This document shows positions 56,145 through 64,000 of a DNA stretch of 64,000 bases, piece after piece. Numbering within the stretch: position 1 is the stretch's first letter; each line of letters begins with the position of its first letter. The notes below the pieces were generated by a model. That model did not search any database, had not been told where the DNA came from, and worked only from the letters and a program-made list of their open reading frames with translations. Made by a program: the position numbers and the translations under genes. Source of the DNA: Armigeres subalbatus (Eukaryota; Arthropoda; Insecta; Diptera; Culicidae). The DNA is taken from NCBI RefSeq assembly GCF_024139115.2, contig NC_085140.1:298675978-298739977 (forward strand), read 5' to 3'.

Positions 56145-56861
56145 GTGTGTGTGTGCACAACCCATGAGAATATTAATCTTATTTTACATAGTTTGAAAAG
56201 AATCAATTTAACAAAGGATATTAAAATGTTAACTGGTAGTCTTTTGTGTGAAAATACAACATCAAATTGCTATCTACGATCTTGTTCGGATTGTCCAGAT
56301 TCTTCATCATTGGAAAATACTTTATTCGCTGAGTTTGAAGAAAAATATATTGATCAGTTATCATTTGAGCAATGGGTGACCACGGATAGGTGTTACATAG
56401 AAACTATTGTAAAACCTGTAGATGAGTTTGTGTCATATTTTTGCTTGAAATTAGAAAGTTTAATCCCTCACGATTTCATTAAAACAGAACAATCCAGCTT
56501 TTTAAAAAATACGAAAAATACATTACAAAATGGTGAATTTTTAGTCATTTGTGATTTTTCTGAAAATTACAGCTTTGTATTGCAAGATGAAGTGCAGTCC
56601 CATCACTGGAACGTACAACAAGCTACAATTCATCCATTCGTTATTTATTTTAATGGAAGTACGCAAATTGAACACTTAAGTTTTATTATAATTTCCGAAG
56701 ATTTAAGACACGATTCAGTATCCGTAAACTTGTTCATTGAAAAAATGATTAACTTTTTACGCGTTGATAAGCATAAAGAAGTCAAAAGATATATTTCATG
56801 TCTGATGGAGCAGCGTCGCAGTACAAAAATCGTAAGAATTTTCGAGCCTATGTCAGTTTAA
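56145..56861 (+). pseudogene. Transposase catalytic core, first part
   Basis: Reached after a second shift at a (TG)n run (56143-56153), where slippage is likely. Residues 1-50 hold CVCTTHENINL and two Cys pairs (LLCENTTSNC, RSCSDC). The catalytic core begins with LVICDFSENYSFVLQDEVQS (Asp-137 as first acidic residue), followed by HWN..QATIHPFV and IIISEDLRHDSVSV. The frame then ends in an out-of-frame SCLMEQRR tail, while the true continuation SDGAASQYKN (second Asp, about 56801) is one frame over. Dead copy. Confidence 0.75.
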
Positions 56862-57283
56862 ATCAATGTACGGAATTGATGCAGAATGGCATTTTTTGCT
56901 ACATCACATGGCAAAGGTCCTTGTGATGCTATTGGAGGAACAATAAAGCGCATGGCCACAAGAGCAAGTTTAGCCAAAGAACGTGAGCATCCAATTAAAA
57001 CTGCGAAAGAACTTTTGATTGGGCAAATCGTAGAAAAGAAAAAGATTTAACCAAATTATCATTTTGTTTTACTACTACTGAAGAGTACGAAATAAAGGCT
57101 TCAGAGCTCAGCGAGCAATTTAATAACGCGAAAACGATCCAAGGAACCCAAAAATTTCACTGTTTCATTCCATTGTCGGAAAATAAAATTAAAGCAAAAC
57201 TATACTCAAACTGTGCTGATAATAATTCAAAAGTGTTCGATATTTTAAAAAATTTGAATAAAATAAATAAAAATAAGTATTAA
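56790..57283 (+). pseudogene. Transposase catalytic core, second part and C-terminus
   Basis: In alternating frames it encodes SDGAASQYKNRKNFRAY, then AEWHF, then ATSHGKGPCDAIGGTIKRMA (third acidic residue Asp at about 56920), ASLAKEREHP..IKTAKEL, and finally an open C-terminal stretch EEYEIKASELSEQF, NNAKTIQGTQKFHCFIPL, ending in TAA at 57281-57283. One shift sits in a T run at about 56891-56896. Confidence 0.7.
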
Positions 57284-57464
57284 TAAACTGTTTTCATGAT
57301 ATCATAACCCATACCAAAATTCAAACCCAAAACTCTTAGAGTTTCTATAACAACATTGTGTAACTGCCACATTTAATTTAATACTTAGGATAATATTAAT
57401 TCATTTTTATTTATTTATACATATAATATTTATACATATAATATACATAATATCGATGAATACA

Positions 57465-57987
57465 TAAATATGGAATATCATACAAACAACTTGTTTAACT
57501 CACGCAAGGCCCTTAACAATAAAATCAGCATCAAACTGCGATTCTTGAAAAAAAATACACGGAAATTTTTTTTGTTTACTATATGTGAAAATTGTGAAAT
57601 GTTTGAAATGTCATAACTTTTTTGTTTATTAGTTTACCATCACCAAATTTTTATGGTAGATAGCTAATATAATGGACCGTTTTCCCTAAAAAATTACGTT
57701 CGAAAAAGATAGGGTTTTGAGATATTTGAGTTTTGTGACAAAATGATATTTTTAAAGGCAAAAAATTTTTTTTTACTGTGCACATTTTCTTAAGAATCAC
57801 CATTTAGTTGTCTAACTTTGCTGAAAAATCATAACAATCGAACATTCCGTTTTGCTGTGCAGCTTTTTAAATATTTTGAACCATTTTCACATACACCCTT
57901 TTGAAAAGTTAGTCGTGACTCAATATGAAGATTTGATATCGAAAAATGACGATTTAGATGAAATTGAAAAACTGTGCAAAGTTTCAA
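57465..57987 (-). repeat. Right TIR of the DNA transposon
   Basis: Inverse complement of the left TIR. It contains the same TGCACAG words and AAATTTTTATGGTAGATAGC. One extra TTCCCTAAAAAATTA insertion distinguishes it from the left TIR. Confidence 0.9.
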
Positions 57988-59489
57988 CTCAATAGAAAAT
58001 CATGAATTAAAAATTTTCTTAAATTTTGATGCTGTTGCTTGGAATCGCTCTATAGTTATTTGGAGCTTCATATAAAAGTGGCGTATGTTATAATTATTTT
58101 GCCCTGAAGAGGTCATACGCAACAAACCAGCACACAAATAACATGCATTGGGTTCATTTAAGTCATTTTAGGCTAGACGATACAAAATTAAACCAATCTA
58201 ATCGCTAGGAATCGAGATATTGATCCTCAAACATGATCATTTTGTATGGAAAACAGGGTTGTACGGTTTACTTATTTCGATAGGTGTAGTACTAAACTCG
58301 CCTTATGACAGTTGAAGACATTTCACTAAAAGAGCCTAAAAATTTTCTTCGAAAAATCTAAATTTGATCCATGGTGTCCCTGAAGAGAGCACCACTGCCC
58401 TCACAGATTTACATTCCATAGAATAACCATATAAACAATAGCTGCTAACACGAACGGCACAAGTCAAATGCAACTCTCCGTTTCTGCCTTCACCAGCCCG
58501 ACAACTGGTAAATGGCTAAGTACTTGACTGAAAGCACAAGAAAACTTAAACAATTCCAGCGAAGCCTCTAACAATCTGAGCACTGAACCGAGCTACGACA
58601 CGACAGATAAAGGACGCTGCACCGACAGGATTCTCCTCTGTCTCATGTCGACAATGGCGCAATTAATTTGTATCCCACCCATCATCACCGGAGAGCTGCC
58701 AAGCGCAAAAGTTCATAGATGGCAACTCGAATTGAAAAATAAGTGAAATAGAATAGCACACACCGCACGTCAAGCAGCAAGTCCAATAAGGTCGGCCAAA
58801 AGTTTTCAACAAATTGCCCAATAAACTCCAAACATTTCAAGCTGCCTCCGCTCTACAAATTCTGCACGCTCCGTTGACTCAACCTCAGTTGTCGCTGTCA
58901 AGAGATGTCAGTTATGAGAAAAATGATAGAATTTGTATATGAACACCGGATAACCGGCAGACCATTATATTTTCGAATCCTTCCTCCACCAGGCCAGCAT
59001 CTTCTTTCTCCAGTGCCCCACAGAACAAGAGGAAAATAGAGGCGAAAACTTTCAACTAGAAGCACATTGAGCTCTATAAAAAATCAGTATTAAAGATGTG
59101 TAGTGGGAAACGACCACAACACTAGACCATGACTGAAACGCAAGTTCAAACATTGAACTTGAAACATCGTTTCCCATTCAGCACGTTGGGTTTCTTCTGA
59201 CTTCGTGCAGGAAAAATCGCTCTCTTATGTGGATCTACGCTAGACTAGGGGGTATCAGTGCGCCAAAAAAATAATATAACAAGTAGTGGCTCAATAGGAA
59301 AAACACAAAACAAAATCAGGAAGGAGAAAATCGTAAGGGAGGCGATGATTTCCACGCTCTGAGAGATTATGGAACTTCTTCCCCCTACAATGCCAGATGA
59401 ACAGGAGGAGACCAAATGAACTTTACAGTGCAGTATCTAGAGTAAACAGTAAAACATATCAACTTGTGGATTTATGTAGATTCTGTACA
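57988..59489. other. No gene recognised
   Basis: 58370-59060 is less AT-rich than average but lacks any ORF over 60 codons. No repeat or RNA identified. Confidence 0.4.
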
Positions 59490-59765
59490 TCTTCTTCTTC
59501 ATTGGCATTACATCCCCCACCACTAGAACATTGCCGCCTCGCAGCTTAGTGTTCATTAAGCACTTCCACAGCTATTTAACTGCCAGGTTACCATTTCTGC
59601 ATCCGGACATCATGAGACTAACATGATAATACTTTTATGTCCATGAAATTCAAGACAATTTCCAATCCGAAAATTGTCTAGACCGGCACCGGGAATCGAA
59701 CCCAGCCACCGTCAGCATGGTCTTGCTTTGTAGCCGCGCGTCTTACCGCAGGGCTAAGGAGGGCC
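59490..59765 (-). repeat. Feilai SINE, near full length
   Basis: Plus-strand order is TCTTCTTCTTC, GGCATTACATCCCCCACC, GCCGCCTCGCAGCTTAGTG, AAGACAATTTCCAATCC, GGGAATCGAACCCAGCCACC (inverted B box, intact) and GTAGCCGCGCGTCTTACCGC. It is mildly diverged and a little shorter in the middle than the copy at 26628. Confidence 0.9.
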
Positions 59766-59775
59766 TCGTTTATTT

Positions 59776-59820
59776 AAGGTCACTCCTGACGGAATCCAAG
59801 TTTCAAAGTGCTCGCGTTTC
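59776..59820. repeat. Dispersed repeat, inverse of 29057-29105
   Basis: AAGGTCACTCCTGACGGAAT then CCAAGTTTCAAAGTGCTCGCG. Confidence 0.6.
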
Positions 59821-60808
59821 CGTTTTGTAAAAGTGAAAGACTCACTTCGGCTCAGTGGTGTTGCAACGATAGCGAATGTTTGAAATCTACATTTTCATTT
59901 TCTATAATTGGATCAATTAGAAGTAAAATAAATTGTTTAAAACTATTAAATATTGTGCGACACTTTTTTTTAAATTAGCCCTTTTTTAATTATTAATCAT
60001 AAGCCTACGGCTTCCAAATAGTATAAATCATTAGTTTTCTGTGCAGTGAGCCGGGAAAAGAAGTAGTGATTTACCCTATCATTTTTTTCTTTGTTATTGA
60101 GGTTTTCAGCTCTGGGTTGGTTCACCTCAGTGTACATATCAATGGTTGCTACTCCGTGATTAATCAGAGCTGGTGCAAAATTGCACTTCGATCCAAGATT
60201 CACCATCTATTCTCGAAGTGCACGTTTCAGCAGCTCGCACATGTTGATCAATAACGGCACTGGCCAATTCCTTACAGTCAGTTGGGAAAGAAAGGGAATG
60301 TAGTGTGTGGTAATAATTGCTATTATAGACCGAAAATACCTCTGCATCTCCACAATTACCAGGGCAAGGAAGTGTTGTTAGTTTGAAAGAGTGAATAGAA
60401 ACATAGATCGGGATACACCATGGAAAAAGATATGGCCTACAGGGGATGGACAAAATAATTAGGATAGGCAAATTTTGGGTAAAATTAGATGTGTTGTAAC
60501 TATCTTAGTTATCATCCGATTTTGACAATTGAGACTTGCCTGAACTAGAAAATTAATGCAGTTTGACGGTATGTCCATGGAACCGACTATGGCCGACTAT
60601 GGTTTTTCGGAGGTAGGTTCAAAACCGTAAATTTGAGGTGGATATTAGGAGAAGTTGTGGTTAAAAATTGAATAATATTAGTAACCACAAATGAAGTAGG
60701 GCTCTTGCTGATTAGAACCATATATTGAGATTTGGAATCGGACCAGAATCAAGTGAGATATAGCCATTTCTTTAAAATCGGTTCCTATCGATACTTATCA
60801 AAGGGGTC
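59821..60808. other. No gene recognised; possible outer part of the foldback element
   Basis: Short ORFs only. 60436 onward (GGGGATGGACAAAATAATTA) could be the true left terminus of the element whose arms I can verify only from 60809. The window ends before the matching right terminus could appear. Confidence 0.35.
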
Positions 60809-60943
60809 AGGCCACAATTTCATTTGAATCTCGCTTATTGATAGATGGTCCACTATGATTTTATTCTAGAAGGCCTCTAATGTGTCAAGAATGAAAAACC
60901 AATTGAATAAACGGATCCTGGAGTCGCTGGGATGTCCCCGGGG

Positions 60944-61890
60944 AACCTGTGAATGGGGACATTTAAGTTTTAGCACCAAAATCAGTCATTCGACGGCTCT
61001 TTTTTCATGGTTTTCGATCGGGAAGCGAAGTATGAATATAAAATGGTCCATTGACGGATCTGACCGCTTCCAGAATCTACGGATTGGCCCCGGGGAACCT
61101 GTGGAAGGAGACATTTTAGTTTTAGCACCAAAACCGGTCGTTCAACGGCTCTTTTTTCATGGTTTTCGATCAGGAAGCGAAGTATGAATATAAAATGGTC
61201 CATTAACAACTCTGACCGCTTCCAGGATCTACGGATTTGCCCCGGTGAACCTGTTGAAGGGGACATTTTAATTTTACCACCAAAATCAGTCATTCGACGG
61301 CTCTTTATTCATGGTTTTCGATCAGGAAGCGAAGTATGAATATAAAATGGTCCATTGACGGATCTGACCGCTTCCAGGACCCAAGGATTGCCCCCGGGGA
61401 ACCTGTGGAAGGGAACATATAAGTTTTACCACCAAAACCAGTCATTTGACGGCTCTTTTTTCATGATTTTCGATCAGGAAGCACAGTATAAATATAAAGG
61501 ACCATTGACAGCTTTGACCGCTTCGTGGACCTACTGGTTGCCCCGAGGAACCTGTGGAAGGGACATTTTAGTTTTACACCAAAATCAATCTTTCGACAGC
61601 TCTTCTTTAATATAAGCAAAGTATGAATATAAAATTGACCATTGATGACTCTGACCGCTCTGAGGACCTACCCATTCCCCCCGGAAAACCAGTGGAAAGG
61701 AACATTTAAGTTGCAGCACCAAAACCAATAACTCGATGGCTTTTTTGTCGTGATTTTTGATCAGAAAGCGAAGTATGAGTATAAATTGGACCGTTAATGG
61801 ATCTGACCGGTTCCATGACTTACGGATTGCCCCCGGGAACTGTGGAAGGGGACATTTTAGTTTTAGCACAAAAATCACCTACGGATAGCT
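60944..61890 (+). repeat. Foldback left array, about 7 units of 137-152 bp
   Basis: AACCTGT(G)GAAG starts units at 60944, 61096, 61248, 61400, 61549, 61686 (AACCAGTGG) and 61838. Each unit has GGGGACATTTTAGTTTTAGC, GACGGCTCTTTTTTCATGG, AGCGAAGTATGAATATAAA and CTGACCGCTTCCAGGA. Later units are more diverged. Confidence 0.9.
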
Positions 61891-61904
61891 CACGGGGAAC
61901 CTGC

Positions 61905-63880
61905 CTACTTCATACTTCGCTTCCTGATCCAAAGCCATGTCCCCTTCCACAGGTTTCCTGGGCCAATCTGTATGTCCAGAAAGCAGTCAGAGCCCTCAAA
62001 GGTCCCTTTTATATTCATTTCTCGATTACTAATCGAAACCACTAGAAAAGAGCCGTCGAATAACTGGTTTTGATGCTTAAAATAAAATGTCCCCTTACAC
62101 AGATTCTCCAGGAGCAATCCGTGGGTCTTGAATTCATACTTCACTTCCTGATCGAAAATCGAATGACTGGTTTTAGTGCTAAAACTAAAATGTCCTCATA
62201 CACAGGTTCCTCGGGGGCAATCAGTAGGTCCTGGAAGCGGTCAGAGCCGTAAATGTTCATTTTTAATTCATATTTCGCTTCCTGGTCGAAAATCATGAAT
62301 AAAGAACATTCGAATGACTGGGTTTGATGCTAAAACTAAAATGTCCCCTTCCACAGGTTCCCCGGGGCCAATCCGTAGATCCTAGAAGCGGTCAGAGCCG
62401 TCAATGGACCGTTTTATATTCATACTTCGCTTCCTGATCGAAAACCATGAAAAAAGAACCGTCGAATGACTGGTTTTGGTGGTAAAACTAAAATGTCCCC
62501 TTCCACAGGTTCCCCGGGGCCAATCCGTAAGTCTTGAAAGCGGAAAGAGCCGTCAATGGATTATTTTATATTCATGCTTCGCTTCCTGATCGAAAACCAT
62601 GAAAAAAGAGCCGTCGAACGACTGGTTTTAGTGCTAAAACTAAAATGTCCCCTTCCACAGGTTCCCCGGGGCCAATCCGTAGGTCCTGCAAGCGGTCAGA
62701 ACCGTCAATTGACCATTTTATATTCATACTTCGCTTCCTGATCGAAAATCATGAAAAAAGATCCGTCGAACGATTGGTTTTGGTGGTAAAACTAAAATGT
62801 CCCCTTCCACAGGTTCCCCGGGGCCAATCCGTAGGTCTTGAAAGCGGTCAGAGCCGTCAATGGATTATTTTATATTCATGCATCGCTTCCTGATAGTAAA
62901 CCATGAAAACGAACCGTCGAATCGCTAGCTTTGGTGCTAAAACAAAAATGTCCCCTTCCACAGATTCCCCGGGACCAATCCGTAGATCCTTGAAGCGGTC
63001 AGAGCCGTCAATGGACCATTTTATATTCATACTTCACTCCCTGATCAAAAACCATGGAAAATGAGCCGTCGAACGACTGGTTTTGGTGCTAAAACTAAAA
63101 TGTCCCCTTCCACAGGTTCCTCGGGGCCAATCCGTAGGTCCTGGAAGCGGTCAGAACCGTCAATTGACCATTTCATATTCAAACTTCGCTTCCTGATCGA
63201 AAACCATGAAAAAGAGCCGTCGAACGACTGGTTTTGGTGGTAAAACTAAAATGTCCCCTTCCACAGGTTCCCCGGGGCCAATCCGTAGGTCTTGAAATCG
63301 GTCAGGGCTGTCAATGAAATATTTTATATTCATGCTTCGCTTCCTGATCGAAAACCATGAAAAAAGAGCCTTTTGGTGCTAAAACTAAAATGTCCCCTTC
63401 CACAGGTTCCCCGTGGCCAATCCGTAGATCCTGGAAGCGGTCAGAGCCGTCAATGGACCATTTTATATTCATACTTCGCTTCCTGATCGAAAACCATGAA
63501 AAAAGAGCCGTCGAACGACTGGTTTTGGTGGTAAAACTAAAATGTCCCCTTCCACAGGTTCCCCGGGGCCAATCCGTAACTCTTGAAAGCGGTCAGGGCC
63601 GTCAATGGAATATTTTATATTCATGCTTCGCTTCCTGATCGAAAACCATGAAAAAAGAACCGTCGAATGACTGGTTTTGGTGCTAAAACTAAAATGTCCC
63701 CTTCCACAGGTTCCCCGTGGCCAATCCGTAGATCCTGGAAGCGGTCAGAGCCGTCAATGGACCATTTTATATTCATACTTCGCTTCCCGATCGAAAACCA
63801 TGAAAAAAGAGCCGTCGAACGACTGGTTTTGGTGGTAAAACTAAAATGTCCCCATTCACAGGTTCCCCGGGGACATCCCA
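61905..63880 (-). repeat. Foldback right array, about 12 inverted units of about 152 bp
   Basis: ATGTCCCCTTCCACAGG recurs at 62341, 62493, 62645, 62798, 62948, 63100, 63251, 63390, 63542, 63694 and 63846, preceded by more diverged units. Two alternating subtypes (TGGTGCTAAAAC and TGGTGGTAAAAC) suggest a dimeric higher-order unit of about 304 bp. The 60-100-codon ORFs here are translated repeat. Confidence 0.9.
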
Positions 63881-64000
63881 GCGACTCCAGGATCCGTTTA
63901 TTCAATTGTTTTTTCATTCTTAACACATTAGAGGCCTTCTAGAATAAAATCATAGTGGACCATCTATCAAAAAGCGAGATTCAAAATGAAGTTGTGGCCT

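Larger units (their letters stand above)
54164..57987 (+). mobile_element. DNA transposon with about 0.5-kb TIRs and a broken DDE/D transposase
   Basis: The ends TTGAAACTCTGCACAG (left) and TTGAAACTTTGCACAG (inverted right) open inverted repeats running about 520 bp inward (54164-54690 and 57465-57987). The first 400 bp differ almost only in homopolymer lengths. TGCACAG recurs inside each TIR (54173, 54291, 54372), perhaps transposase sites. Between the TIRs lies one transposase gene in several broken frames (55139-57283). No clean target duplication is visible. The superfamily is uncertain; Sola-like is my best guess, from memory of the DGxASQYKN-type proteins. Confidence 0.8.
60809..64000. 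mobile_element. Large foldback element with inverted arrays of about 152-bp units
   Basis: The left end (AGGCCACAATTTCATTTGAA, TGATAGATGGTCCACTATGA, GGATCCTGGAGTCGCTGGGA) is the inverse complement of the last 155 bases of the window with only a few changes. Between the ends lie about 7 direct units and about 12 inverted units of the same repeat, meeting near 61890-61920. The arms reach the window edge, so the element extends beyond it. Unequal arrays and no ORF recall Foldback/Galileo-type elements, whose TIRs contain tandem repeats. The clade is inference. Confidence 0.75.

Noticed and set aside
60882..63942. Many 60-103-codon ORFs in the foldback arrays
   Set aside because: All are the 152-bp unit read in one of two frames.
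1..64000. Endogenous viral elements (common in Aedes genomes)
   Set aside because: I looked for polymerase, nucleoprotein or glycoprotein-like ORFs outside LINEs and saw none that I could support.

Overview
The window looks like mosquito nuclear DNA, most likely Aedes (Ae. aegypti or a close relative). The case rests on repeats: several copies of the tRNA-derived SINE family Feilai, a 5'-truncated Juan-type Jockey-clade LINE, RTE-, R1- and I-clade LINE fragments, and many hairpin MITEs. Base composition is AT-rich and there is no long spliced or unspliced host gene that I can recognise. All assignments are from reading the sequence; no database was searched.

Layout. 0-7.9 kb: MITEs (a foldback element carrying a nested hAT-type MITE with a clean 8-bp target duplication, a Feilai head, small RTE and SINE pieces). 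7.9-11 kb: a decayed I-clade-like LINE (endonuclease, reverse transcriptase, RNase H remnants). 11-15.4 kb: short hairpins, degenerate tandem repeats and a 1.24-kb foldback. 15.4-17.35 kb: minisatellite-bearing element resembling a Helentron-associated (HINE) element. 17.9-22 kb: palindromes and a 153-bp tandem array. 22.4-28.8 kb: RTE pieces, including an RTE copy with both ends and a 12-bp target duplication, inserted in a CAAATC-rich array and itself hit by a Feilai SINE with a 16-bp duplication. 29.6-32.2 kb: a Feilai copy split by a 2.24-kb hAT-like non-autonomous element that carries a foldback MITE and a perfect 58-bp-arm palindrome. 33.2-36.4 kb: diverged tandem copies of a ~0.9-kb unit. 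37-38 kb: a compound inverted/direct repeat with tRNA-Ser-like SINE heads. 42.2-43.4 kb: microsatellite plus a second minisatellite array. 45-48.3 kb: a hAT-like element next to promoter-like DNA and two histone-type 3' stem-loop candidates without a histone ORF. 51.3-53.2 kb: an R1-clade LINE fragment interrupted by Juan, with the reading frame restored exactly when the insert and one duplication are removed. 54.16-57.99 kb: a DNA transposon with ~0.5-kb terminal inverted repeats and a broken DDE/D transposase gene. 60.8 kb to the window end: a large foldback element made of two inverted arrays of ~152-bp units.

The open reading frames that make biological sense belong to transposable elements, and all of them are interrupted. 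The window is best read as nested mobile-element strata. The most informative parts are the long-TIR DNA transposon at 54-58 kb, the foldback array at 61-64 kb, the clean nested insertions (26.6, 29.8, 51.7 kb) and the possible histone-cluster relic near 47-48 kb.
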